Assembly: GCF_013778455.1 (NCBI RefSeq)
Contig: NZ_JACEHE010000004.1
Location: 62,001-126,000, forward strand
Source: Streptomyces himalayensis subsp. himalayensis
Lineage (GTDB): Bacteria; Actinomycetota; Actinomycetes; Streptomycetales; Streptomycetaceae
DNA: 64,000 bases
Direction of reading: 5' to 3'
Both the position numbers and the translations under genes were made by a program. The notes beneath the pieces are model-generated. The model was given only the letters and a program-made list of their open reading frames with translations, had not been told where the DNA came from and searched no databases. Each line of letters opens with the position of its first letter. Position 1 is the first letter of the stretch. Below, piece by piece: positions 41,347 to 49,696 of the stretch.

Positions 41347-42267
41347 TTGATCATGCGGCACGGTAAGTATCCGTTCGTCATCGGGTTCTTGATCCCACCG
41401 GTGGTGCTCTACCTGGTCTTCGTGATCGGGCCGTACCTGCAGGCCTTCTACATATCCATGACCGACTGGCGGGGCTTGTCACCCGAGGTCCGACTCGTCG
41501 GGCTGGACAACTTCGCCCGGGTGTTCCAGGACGAGATGTTCTGGAAGGCGCTCAGGAACCACGGGCAGCTGCTGCTCACCGTGCCCCTGCTCACCATCGC
41601 GATCGCGCTGCTGTTCGCCTTCCTCCTCAACGTCGCGGGCGGCAGCACGGGCAACGCGACACGCGGGCTGCGCGGCTCGACCATCTACAAGATCGTCTTC
41701 TTCTTCCCCCAGGTCCTGTCCATCGCCGTCCTCGGCGTGCTGTTCCAGCTGGTCTACCGGCCCGACGAGGGCGGCCTGCTCAACGGCCTCCTCGGCAAGG
41801 CCGGGATCGCCCCGGTCGGCTTCCTCACCGACCCCGACCTGGCGCTGTGGTCGATCATCGCGGTCATGGTCTGGTCCCACGTCGGCTTCTACCTGGTGCT
41901 CTTCTCGGCCGGCATGGCCGCCATCCCCAAGGAGCTGTACGAGGCCGCCGCGATCGACGGCGCCGGCCGGGCCAGGACGTTCTTCAGCGTCACACTCCCG
42001 CTGCTGCGCAACCATGTGCAGACCGGCTGGATCTACCTGGGCATCGGCGTCCTGGACTACTTCGTGCTGATCAAGGTGCTCTCGGTCGACGAGGGCGGCC
42101 CCGACGGAGCCACCACCGTGCTCGGCATGCAGGTCTGGAAGAGCGCCTTCACCAACTACAACTTCGGCTACGCCTCCGCTCTCGGGGTGGTGCTGTTCTT
42201 CATCGTGATGACCTTCGCCATGGTGACCATGCGTTTCACCAGCAACCGTGAAGAGACGGAGTTCTGA
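41347..42267 (+). CDS. Sugar ABC transporter permease (MalF/NgcF type)
   Basis: The 306-residue permease has six membrane helices and the EAA loop (EAAAIDGAGRARTFFSVTLPLLRN). TTG at 41347 has a GGAG site four bases upstream and ATG at 41353 has it ten bases upstream, so the exact start is open. It sits 17 bases after the binding-protein gene. It pairs with the next permease. Confidence 0.88.
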   Translation: MIMRHGKYPFVIGFLIPPVVLYLVFVIGPYLQAFYISMTDWRGLSPEVRLVGLDNFARVFQDEMFWKALRNHGQLLLTVPLLTIAIALLFAFLLNVAGGSTGNATRGLRGSTIYKIVFFFPQVLSIAVLGVLFQLVYRPDEGGLLNGLLGKAGIAPVGFLTDPDLALWSIIAVMVWSHVGFYLVLFSAGMAAIPKELYEAAAIDGAGRARTFFSVTLPLLRNHVQTGWIYLGIGVLDYFVLIKVLSVDEGGPDGATTVLGMQVWKSAFTNYNFGYASALGVVLFFIVMTFAMVTMRFTSNREETEF

Positions 42268-42268
42268 C

Positions 42269-43159
42269 GTGGTATCGATGAGCGAAGTCCGGCCCCGCGC
42301 CGCGCTCCCCGAGCGGGCCGCGCGCAAGCAGGTCTCGGTCTACATGCGGCTCGCCCACGTGGGCCTCGCCTTCTGGGCACTGATCGTCATCGTGCCGCTG
42401 GTGTTCGTCTTCCTGGGGTCCTTTAAGAACAACACCGAGATCTTCGGTTCACCGCTGTCACTCCCGGGCGAGCTCCGCCTCGACAACTGGGTCCGCGCAT
42501 GGCAGACCGCGCACGTGGGCCGCTACCTGCTCAACACGGTGATCGTGGTCACCGGCGGGGTCACGCTGACCATGCTGCTCGGCTCCATGGCCGCCTACGT
42601 GCTGGCGCGCTACACCTTCCCCGGCAACCGCGCGGTGTACTACCTGTTCGTCGCCGGCATGACCTTCCCCATGTTCCTCGCCCTGGTGCCGCTCTTCTTC
42701 GTGGTGCGCAACCTCGGGCTGCTCGGCACGCACACCGGGCTGGTCCTGGCCTACGCGGCCTACTCGCTGCCGTTCACCGTCTTCTTCCTGACCGCGTTCT
42801 TCAAGACGCTGCCCACCGGAGTGGCCGAGGCCGCGCTCATCGACGGCTGCTCGCATGTCCGGATCTTCTTCCAGATCATGCTGCCGATGGCCAAGCCCGG
42901 CCTGGTCAGCCTGACCATCTTCAACGTCATCGGCCAGGCCAACCAGTACCTCCTGCCGCTGGCGCTGCTGCCAGGCGACGCCGAGGACAAGTTCGTCCTG
43001 ACCCAGGGCATCAGCAACATCTCCGTCGAGGCCGGCTACCAGGCCGACTGGGGCGGGCTGTTCGCGGCCCTGAGCATCTCGATCATCCCGTTGCTCATCG
43101 TCTACGTCCTGTTCCACCGCCAGATCCAGTCCGGCCTCACCGCGGGGGCACTCAAGTGA
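42269..43159 (+). CDS. Sugar ABC transporter permease (MalG/NgcG type)
   Basis: GTG at 42269, with GGAG nine bases upstream, is preferred over an ATG three codons on. The 296-residue permease has six membrane helices and the EAA loop (EAALIDGCSHVRIFFQIMLPMAKPG). It starts one base after the first permease's stop, and its stop overlaps the next gene (GTGA). Confidence 0.88.
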   Translation: MVSMSEVRPRAALPERAARKQVSVYMRLAHVGLAFWALIVIVPLVFVFLGSFKNNTEIFGSPLSLPGELRLDNWVRAWQTAHVGRYLLNTVIVVTGGVTLTMLLGSMAAYVLARYTFPGNRAVYYLFVAGMTFPMFLALVPLFFVVRNLGLLGTHTGLVLAYAAYSLPFTVFFLTAFFKTLPTGVAEAALIDGCSHVRIFFQIMLPMAKPGLVSLTIFNVIGQANQYLLPLALLPGDAEDKFVLTQGISNISVEAGYQADWGGLFAALSISIIPLLIVYVLFHRQIQSGLTAGALK

Positions 43160-44145
43160 CGACCGCCGCCATCGCGTTGGCCCCCATGTTCCTGCCCGGC
43201 ATCTTCCCGCCCGACCTGGTGGACCGTCTCGGCCGCCGGGTCCGGCTGGACTCTGCCGAACCGCTGACCCGGTTCGACACCGATGAGTCGCTCGCGCGGC
43301 TCGCCAAGGTGGAGATCCTCATCACCGGCTGGCGGTGCCCGCTCATCGACGCCGAGGTCCTGGACCGCGCGCCGAGGCTGCGCGCCGTCATCCACGCCGC
43401 GGGCACCGTCAAACACCACCTCGCCCCGGCGGTGTTCGAGCGCGGGATCGCCGTCTCCTCCGCCGTCGCCGCCAACGCCGGCCCGGTGGCCGACTACACC
43501 ATCGCCGCCATGATCCTGGCCGCCAAGCGCGTGTTCGCCCTCGCCCGCGACCCGCACACCGAACTCGACGAGCACAGCCCCGACGGGATCGGCCTCCACG
43601 GCGCCACCGTGGGCATTGTGGGCGCCTCCCGCATCGGCCGCCTGGTCATCGAGAGGCTGCTGCCGCTGGGCGTGAACGTCCTGCTCACCGACCCTTACGT
43701 GACGCAGGAGGAGGCCCGGTCCCTGGGAGCGCGACTCGTCGATCTCGACACCCTGGTGTCGGCCGGCGACATCGTCTCGATGCACGCGCCCGAACTGCCC
43801 GAGACACGTCACATGTTCGACGGCCGCAGGCTCGCCCTGCTCCGCGACGGCGCAGTCCTCATCAACACCTCGCGCGGCAGCCTCGTCGACACCGACGCCC
43901 TGACCAAGGAATGCGTCGCCGGGAGGATCGATGCCGTCCTCGACGTCACCGACCCCGAGCCGCTGCCCACCGCCCACCCGCTGCGCTCGCTGCCCAACGT
44001 CCTGCTCACCCCTCACGTGGCAGGGGCTCATGGCCGCGAGCTGCGCCGACTGGGCGAGTTCGCCGTCTCCGAGGTCGAACGGTTCCTCGCCGGGCAGCCA
44101 CTCGCAGGTGCCGTCCACGCCGACGACCTCGCCCGGATCGCCTGA
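43156..44145 (+). CDS. D-isomer-specific 2-hydroxyacid dehydrogenase
   Basis: GTG at 43156 overlaps the permease stop. The 329-residue protein has the Rossmann motif VGIVGASRIGRLVIERL, the catalytic Arg in INTSRGSLVDTDAL, the Glu in VTDPEPLP, and the His in LLTPHVAGAHG. The family reduces 2-keto acids with NAD(P)H or oxidises 2-hydroxy acids. In this locus a 2-keto uronate derivative is a plausible substrate. It is translationally coupled to the transporter, so it acts on the imported sugar. Confidence 0.87.
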   Translation: MTTAAIALAPMFLPGIFPPDLVDRLGRRVRLDSAEPLTRFDTDESLARLAKVEILITGWRCPLIDAEVLDRAPRLRAVIHAAGTVKHHLAPAVFERGIAVSSAVAANAGPVADYTIAAMILAAKRVFALARDPHTELDEHSPDGIGLHGATVGIVGASRIGRLVIERLLPLGVNVLLTDPYVTQEEARSLGARLVDLDTLVSAGDIVSMHAPELPETRHMFDGRRLALLRDGAVLINTSRGSLVDTDALTKECVAGRIDAVLDVTDPEPLPTAHPLRSLPNVLLTPHVAGAHGRELRRLGEFAVSEVERFLAGQPLAGAVHADDLARIA

Positions 44146-44174
44146 CCCTGCTCCATGACTCCAGGAGGCCCTTC

Positions 44175-44978
44175 TTGCCCGACACAGCCACCCTCGGCTT
44201 CAGCACACTGGGCTGCCCCGGGGCGAGCGCGCAGGACATCATCCGCATCGCGGACCAGAGCGGCTGCCGGGCCGTCGAACTGCGGGCAGCCGACGAGGAG
44301 CCCTTCTCCGTCGCGCTCGGCCCGGCCGAACGCCGCAGGATCGCCAACGAGTTCCACGACGCCGACATACAGCTGATCAGCATCGCCTCCTACGTCCGGG
44401 TGGCCGACGGCACGATCTCCGACGAGGCATGCCTCGCCGATCTGCGCGAGCACTGCGCCCTGGCCCAGGACCTGGGCGCCGCCGCCGTACGCGTCTTCCC
44501 CGGGGCGGCCGAGCCGGGGCCCGCGGCCGACGACCGCGCGATACGGCGGCTCCGCGCGGCTGCCCAGACCAGCCCGGTCCTCCTCCTGCTGGAAACACAC
44601 GACTCCCACCGGGGCGCCCGTGACGTCGCCCGTGTGCTGAAGCAGGTGGACCATCCCTCGGTCGGCGCGATCTGGGACGTACTGCACACCTGGCTCGCCG
44701 GAGAGAACCCCGACGAGTCGGCCGCGCTCCTTCGTCCCTGGCTCCGGCTCGTCCAGCTCAAGGACGTTCCGGGACGGCACGACCGGACCCCGGTCCTGCC
44801 AGGCGAGGGCGCGGTGCCGCTGGCAGAAATCCTCACCGCCCTCCACACCATCGGCTACCACGGACAACTCTCCCTGGAACTGGAGACCCGCTGGCACCGC
44901 GGCGGCCCACCACTCCTTGACGCACTCCGTCACCTACGGAAGCTGATGACGGTCCTGCCCGCCGATCCAGGTTCTTGA
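44175..44978 (+). CDS. Sugar phosphate isomerase/epimerase (AP endonuclease 2 TIM barrel)
   Basis: TTG at 44175 has AGGAGG six bases upstream. The 267-residue TIM barrel (LGFSTLGCPGASAQDIIRIA, LLLLETHDSHRG, VGAIWDVLHTW, LVQLKDVPG, GYHGQLSLELE) carries the Glu, Asp and His positions that hold a divalent metal in this family. It would isomerise a keto sugar or uronate. It is the last gene of the locus and ends 39 bases before the relic of the ung gene, so it marks the right edge of the island. Confidence 0.83.
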   Translation: MPDTATLGFSTLGCPGASAQDIIRIADQSGCRAVELRAADEEPFSVALGPAERRRIANEFHDADIQLISIASYVRVADGTISDEACLADLREHCALAQDLGAAAVRVFPGAAEPGPAADDRAIRRLRAAAQTSPVLLLLETHDSHRGARDVARVLKQVDHPSVGAIWDVLHTWLAGENPDESAALLRPWLRLVQLKDVPGRHDRTPVLPGEGAVPLAEILTALHTIGYHGQLSLELETRWHRGGPPLLDALRHLRKLMTVLPADPGS

Positions 44979-45014
44979 TTTCTTCCGCTACCGCGGCCGC
45001 GGCTCGTGGTAGGT

Positions 45015-45168
45015 CAGGTGTGTCGAAGGGTTGCTGGAAGGCGCAGCACATTCGCTCCGGCCGGCAGACGGGTGCGCCCGCGACGATTTCCGCGGGCAGA
45101 AAGTCGCCGCTCGCGGCGATCCGTTCGGCTACGGGTTCCAGAGTTCCAGAGCCATCGCCAGCACGCAG
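45015..45168 (-). pseudogene. ung: N-terminal fragment of a uracil-DNA glycosylase gene, decayed
   Basis: The minus strand reads LEPVAERIAASGDFLPAEIV, then in a shifted frame RTRLPAGANVLR, then in the first frame again AFQQPFD. This is the N-terminal part of family 1 uracil-DNA glycosylase (compare the intact copy: [37 protein letters not shown]). At least two frameshifts are present. The C-terminal part of the same gene is at 31091-31243 on the same strand; the middle 120 or so codons are lost. Confidence 0.75.
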
Positions 45169-45296
45169 GGCCCTGGGCCACAGGCACGTTCTTCGAGCCC
45201 CCGCGACCGATCGTCCGCCCAATCCCCGTCAGCCTCACCCCTCCCCGGCCCCATTCCCTGCCCACGAGTGCGACCCCGTCATACCCGCACGAGCGA
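45169..45296. other. Short stretch between the ung relic and the BNR gene
   Basis: No gene is supported here; it was probably the spacer between the BNR gene and the resident ung gene. Confidence 0.4.
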
Positions 45297-46382
45297 TCAC
45301 CCGATGACCGCTGCCCGTACGCACAGCACATCCGGCAGATGTGAGGCCAACTGCCGCCAGCTGTCGCCGTCGTCGGCGGATGCGTACACCTCCCCGTTGC
45401 GATTGCCGAAGTAGATGCCCCCCGGTTTCGCGCCGTCCGTGCACATGGCGTCCCGGAGCACCGTGCCGTAGTGGTCGCCCTCGGGGAGGCCGGCGGACAA
45501 CGGCTCCCAGGTCTTGCCGGCGTCGGCTGTGCGGTAGACACGACAGCGGCGGCCGGCGGGCACACGGTCTGAGTCGGCGTTGATCGGGAAGACATACGCC
45601 GTGTCCGCGCGGTGCGGATGGGCCACTGCGGCGAAGCCGAAGGTGGACGGGAGGCCCTCGCCGATGTCCGACCAGTGCGCGCCCGCGTCGTCGCTGCGGT
45701 ACACCCCCCAGTGGTTCTGCAAATACAGACGGTCGGGGTCGGCCGAGTCCTGCGCGATCTTGTGCACGCACTGGCCGAACTCGGGGTTCGGGTCCGGCAT
45801 GAACACTGCGGAGACACCCGAGTTGGACGGCGCCCAGCTCTCGCCGCCGTCCTGGGTGCGGAAGACGCCGGCCGCGGAGACCGCGACGGTCACGTCACGC
45901 GCGTCACGTGGATCGGTGACCACGGTGTGCAGCCCCTCGCCACCACCGCCCGGCGCCCACTTCGACCGCGTGGGGTGCTCCCACAGCGGCCTGATCAGTT
46001 CGAACGTCTCGCCCCGGTCCTCAGACCGGTACAGCGCCGCCGGTTCCGTGCCCGCGTACACCACGTCCGGCTCGGCGGCCGCCGGATGGAGCTGCCACAC
46101 CCGCTCCAGCGAAGCGTCCGTGTCCGGCGGGAACTTGATGGCGGGCCGGGTCGGCTCCGTCCAGGTCGCGCCCAGGTCGTCGGAGTGGAAGACGGACGGG
46201 CCCCAGTGCGCACTGTCCCCGCCGACCAGCAGCCGCGGCACCCGCCCGCGCGTATCGATCGCGACCGAGTAGACGGCCTGCGCGTTGAAGTACGGACTGT
46301 CGTCGAACTGCCAGGCGCCACCGCGCCGCCGCCCGATGAAGAGACCCTTGCGTGTGCCTACGGTGAGAAGTACGTCGGTCAT
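45297..46382 (-). CDS. BNR/Asp-box beta-propeller protein (sialidase-like fold)
   Basis: The 361-residue protein consists of beta-propeller repeats with Asp-box motifs (SDDLGATWTEP, SEDRGETFELI, TQDGGESWAPS, SDDAGAHWSDI, TADAGKTWEPL, SADDGDSWRQL). It has no signal peptide and lacks the FRIP motif and arginine triad of real sialidases, so a scaffold or stress-type role is more likely than sialidase activity. The ATG is preceded by GGAGGTGG. It may once have formed an operon with ung and the BadF-type kinase. Confidence 0.82.
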   Translation of the reverse strand: MTDVLLTVGTRKGLFIGRRRGGAWQFDDSPYFNAQAVYSVAIDTRGRVPRLLVGGDSAHWGPSVFHSDDLGATWTEPTRPAIKFPPDTDASLERVWQLHPAAAEPDVVYAGTEPAALYRSEDRGETFELIRPLWEHPTRSKWAPGGGGEGLHTVVTDPRDARDVTVAVSAAGVFRTQDGGESWAPSNSGVSAVFMPDPNPEFGQCVHKIAQDSADPDRLYLQNHWGVYRSDDAGAHWSDIGEGLPSTFGFAAVAHPHRADTAYVFPINADSDRVPAGRRCRVYRTADAGKTWEPLSAGLPEGDHYGTVLRDAMCTDGAKPGGIYFGNRNGEVYASADDGDSWRQLASHLPDVLCVRAAVIG

Positions 46383-46473
46383 GGCAGACCACCTCCGGGA
46401 CGTCGTTGTCTCAGCTACGGGTCAGTCTGCACCCCACCACTGACAGTCACCCCCACATGCGCTGTTTCCGCAG
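46383..46473. other. Spacer upstream of the BNR gene
   Basis: Contains the start region of the BNR gene on the minus strand; nothing else is visible. Confidence 0.4.
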
Positions 46474-46611
46474 GTCAGAACGGCACGCTGGGTGCGCCGC
46501 GCCGGACCACGTCATGCCGGTCAGACCGTCATGCTGGGTGCGCCGCGCCGGACCAGGTCATGCCGGTCAGACCGTCATGCTGGGTGCGCCCCGCCGGACC
46601 ACGTCATGCCG
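46474..46611. repeat. Three-copy 46-bp tandem repeat
   Basis: Units at 46474-46519, 46520-46565 and 46566-46611 share CTGGGTGCGCC and CGCCGGACCA with GTCATGCCG and differ at only a few positions; the start of a fourth unit follows. The repeat runs into the 3' end of the nucleobase permease gene. No spacers separate the units, so it is not a CRISPR array. Confidence 0.9.
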
Positions 46612-47989
46612 GTCCGACCGGCCCGGTGGCAGCGGCTGCTTCCACCGGCTCGCTCCCGGCGGCCTTCGGCGCCTGCCCCGGGACGCTCCCGCCGACGTGG
46701 TTGAACAGCAGGTTCAGCACGATCGCCGTGATGCACCCGGCGCTGATGCCGCTGTCCATCACCGTCTGGAACCAGTCGGGGAACTGGTGGTAGATGTCCG
46801 GGACGCCGACCGGCAGCATGCCCACCGCGACCGACACCGCCACGACGGTCAGATTGTGGTTGCCCTTGAAGTCCACCTGGGCGAGCGTGCGCAGACCGCT
46901 CGCCGCGACCGTCCCGAACATCACCAGACCCGCGCCGCCCAGCACCGGCGCCGGAATCGCCGCGACGACCGCGCCCAGCTTGGGGAGCAGCCCCAGCAGG
47001 ACCAGGATGCCGCCCGCGGTGGCGACCACCCAGCGGCTGCGGACCCGGGTCATGCCGACGAGGCCCACGTTCTGTGCGAACGCCGTGTACGGGAAGGTGT
47101 TGAAGACACCGCCGAGGACCGTCGACAGTCCGTCGGCGCGGAGTCCGTCGGCGAGCGTGCGCGGCTGGATCTTCCGGTCGGTCATTTCGCCGACCGCGAT
47201 GAAGTCACCGGTGGTCTCGGTCATCGTCACAAGGCCCACGACCAGCATCGACACGATCGCCGATGCGTGGAAGGTGGGCGCGCCGAAGTGGAACGGCGTG
47301 CTGATCCCGAACCAGTCGGCCTCGCCGACCCCGCCGAAATCCGTGAAGCCGAACGGCACCGCGACCGCCATGCCGACGGCGATGCCGACCAGGACCGCGA
47401 TCCGGCTCAGGAAGGCGGGCGCGAACCGCTGCACACCGAGGACGACGGCCAGTACGAAGGCCGCGAGCGCGAGGTTCTTCGGCTCGCCGAAGTCCTTCGC
47501 GCCGACGCCGCCGGCGGCCCAGTTCCCCGCCACGGGCAGCAGCGAGACGCCGATGATCAAGATCACCGTGCCGGTCACCAGGGGCGGGAAGAAGCGCAGG
47601 AGCTTTCCGAAGACGGGCGCGAGCAGGATGATCGCGAGCCCGCAGACGATCACGGAGCCGTAGATCGCCGGCAGCCCGCCGCCTGTCGTACCGATGAGCA
47701 CCATCGGTGACACCGCCGCGAACGTGCATCCCTGCATGATCGGCAGACGCACACCGAAGCGCCAGAAACCCACGCACTGGATGAGCGTGGCTATGCCGCA
47801 CAGCAGCAGATCCGCAGTGATCAGATACGCCAGATCCGCCGGTGGCAGCTGCATCGCACCGCCCACGATCAGCGGCACGGCGACAGCGCCCGCATACATC
47901 GCGAGGACGTGCTGCAGCCCGAAGGCGGCGAGTTGGCGGACGGGCGGGACCTCGTCGACGGGATGGACGGGTGGGGCTGTGGACGCCAT
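46604..47989 (-). CDS. NCS2-family nucleobase (xanthine/uracil) permease
   Basis: The ATG at 47989 has GGAG upstream. The 461-residue protein has 12 to 14 membrane segments with NCS2 features: GLQHVLAMYAGAVAVPLIVG, RLPIMQGCTFAAVSPM, the TETTGDF motif with the conserved Glu, and FNTFPYTAFAQNVGLV. The QNVGLV and TETTGD motifs are those of xanthine/uric acid permeases more than of UraA-type uracil permeases. A symmetrical AT-rich element at 48039-48067 likely controls it. Confidence 0.88.
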   Translation of the reverse strand: MASTAPPVHPVDEVPPVRQLAAFGLQHVLAMYAGAVAVPLIVGGAMQLPPADLAYLITADLLLCGIATLIQCVGFWRFGVRLPIMQGCTFAAVSPMVLIGTTGGGLPAIYGSVIVCGLAIILLAPVFGKLLRFFPPLVTGTVILIIGVSLLPVAGNWAAGGVGAKDFGEPKNLALAAFVLAVVLGVQRFAPAFLSRIAVLVGIAVGMAVAVPFGFTDFGGVGEADWFGISTPFHFGAPTFHASAIVSMLVVGLVTMTETTGDFIAVGEMTDRKIQPRTLADGLRADGLSTVLGGVFNTFPYTAFAQNVGLVGMTRVRSRWVVATAGGILVLLGLLPKLGAVVAAIPAPVLGGAGLVMFGTVAASGLRTLAQVDFKGNHNLTVVAVSVAVGMLPVGVPDIYHQFPDWFQTVMDSGISAGCITAIVLNLLFNHVGGSVPGQAPKAAGSEPVEAAAATGPVGPA

Positions 47990-48038
47990 GGGCACTCCAA
48001 GGGCCGGGGGATGCGGGTGACTTGAACTGCGCGAGACC

Positions 48039-48067
48039 GTAATCGCCTTAAACAATTTGTTGATTAC
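48039..48067. promoter_or_regulatory. Candidate operator before the nucleobase permease gene
   Basis: GTAATC and GATTAC form an inverted repeat around an AT-rich core containing AACAATTTGTT. It is 50 bases upstream of the permease start in an otherwise GC-rich spacer, so a purine-type repressor site is likely. Confidence 0.45.
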
Positions 48068-48222
48068 ATGCGCGTTGCCGGGATGTGTCAAGGCTGCTGG
48101 ACCCCGTCCAGCCTGCTCAGGCCCGCGGGCACGCAGGCGGCAGACGCCGGCGGCGTCCGCGCCGCACGTCAGGTTCGACCGTTTTGTCGCCGAGGCACTG
48201 TTCCCCGGGCTCCCGCTGCCGC
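48068..48222. other. Spacer upstream of the permease gene
   Basis: Nothing else is visible between the operator element and the end of the convergent-side FprA gene. Confidence 0.4.
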
Positions 48223-49578
48223 CTAGCGGGCAGCCGTAGCCCCCCGCGCCGCCTTCAGAAGTGACTCCCAGTCAGCGATCTTCACCGGCCCGCGCCCGAG
48301 AGAGGCGCCGAGTTCGGCCTCCGCCTGTTCGATCGCCCGCCATCCGGACCACTCGACCGGCTGCAGACCGTCGGCGCGCAGGACGTCGAGCGGATCGGGC
48401 AGGGCGCCTCGTCCGGCCAGGGCCGGTGCATCCTCGAGCAAAGAGGTCACCGTCTCCTTGGCGCAGGGGCGGTTGGTGCCGATGACGCCGGTCGGTCCGC
48501 GCTTGATCCACCCGGCGACGTACTCACCGGGCGACACCTGGCCGTCGCGCAGGACACGCCCGCCCGCGTGCGGCACGGTGCCCCGCTGGGAGTCGAACGG
48601 CAGTCCGTCCAACGGCACTCCGCGGTAGCCGACGGAGCGCAGGACCAGCTGCGCCTCGATGTCCTCGTACCGGCCCGTGCCCCTCACCCCGCCAAGCCCG
48701 TCCGGCAGCGTGCGCTCGAAGCGCACCGCACCGACACGGCCCGCCGACTCCAGGAGCTCCACGGGGCGGAGGAAGAACCGCAGACGGATGCGCCGGGCAC
48801 GCCCCTGCGGAGGCCGCTCGGCCCAGCCACGCAGCACCTCGATGTTGCGCCGGTTCGCGGCGGGCAGCCCGGAGGGATCGGCGTACGCCGGGTCGAGCGC
48901 CAGTTCTTCGGGGTCCACGACGACATCGGCGTCCGGCAGCGACCCGAGCTCGCGCAGCTCCTTGGTCGTGAACTTCGCCTGGGACGGCCCGCGCCGCCCC
49001 ACCATGCTGATCTCCTGCACGCGGCTGGCGCCCAGTGCCCGCAGTGCGGCCTCGGGCATGTCGGTGGGCCGCAGCTCGTCGGCGCCGCGGGCCAGCATGC
49101 GCGTCACGTCCACGGCCACGTTCCCGACACCGATCACGACGGCCGACTGCGCCCCCGCGACGAAACCGTCGGTCGTGGTGTCCGGGTGCGCGCTGTACCA
49201 GGACACGAACTCCGTCGCCGACCAGCTCCCGGGCAGCTCCTCGCCCGGCACGCCCAGCCTGCGGTCCGTCGAGGCGCCCACGCAGTAGACCACCGCGTCA
49301 TAGAGCTCCCGCAGCCGCGCGGGAGTCACCCCGCCCGGACCCACCTCGACCCCGCCGAGGAACCGCACGCGGTCGTCCTCCAGAACGGTCCGCAGGTTGT
49401 TCTGCAGGGACTTGATCTTCTCGTGGTCGGGGGCGACGCCATAACGCACGAGGCCGTACGGGCACGGCAGGCGGTCCAGCACGTCCACGCGGACGTCGGG
49501 GACCTGGTTCTGCTGGACGAGGCTCTGCGCGGTGTAGACCCCGCTCGGACCCGAGCCGACCACGGCGACCTGGAGCAC
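48223..49578 (-). CDS. FprA-type ferredoxin/adrenodoxin-NADP+ reductase
   Basis: The 451-residue flavoprotein fits the adrenodoxin reductase type: FAD-binding VAVVGSGPSGVYTAQSL (residues 4-20), YGLVRYGVAPDHEKIKSLQ, the NADP-binding VIGVGNVAVDVTRML, MVGRRGPSQAKFTTKELREL and GWIKRGPTGVIGTNRPCAKE. It passes electrons from NADPH to ferredoxin for P450 and similar systems. The ATG at 49578 is preceded by GAAGGAGC. It is a single gene. Confidence 0.93.
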   Translation of the reverse strand: MLQVAVVGSGPSGVYTAQSLVQQNQVPDVRVDVLDRLPCPYGLVRYGVAPDHEKIKSLQNNLRTVLEDDRVRFLGGVEVGPGGVTPARLRELYDAVVYCVGASTDRRLGVPGEELPGSWSATEFVSWYSAHPDTTTDGFVAGAQSAVVIGVGNVAVDVTRMLARGADELRPTDMPEAALRALGASRVQEISMVGRRGPSQAKFTTKELRELGSLPDADVVVDPEELALDPAYADPSGLPAANRRNIEVLRGWAERPPQGRARRIRLRFFLRPVELLESAGRVGAVRFERTLPDGLGGVRGTGRYEDIEAQLVLRSVGYRGVPLDGLPFDSQRGTVPHAGGRVLRDGQVSPGEYVAGWIKRGPTGVIGTNRPCAKETVTSLLEDAPALAGRGALPDPLDVLRADGLQPVEWSGWRAIEQAEAELGASLGRGPVKIADWESLLKAARGATAAR

Positions 49579-49696
49579 GGCGGAGCTCCTTCCACGAGGG
49601 ACGGCGGCACCTCATCGGCGAGGTGACTGCGCGTACCTCCAGCATCGCACCGCGGCACGCCCGTGGGGAGGTGCGCCGCACACCGGGGGGTACGGA

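Noticed and set aside
45297..46382. Annotation as an active sialidase
   Set aside because: Asp-boxes are present but the FRIP motif and the arginine triad are not seen.
46474..46611. Possible CRISPR array
   Set aside because: The 46-bp units are directly adjacent, with no variable spacers, and no cas genes are near.
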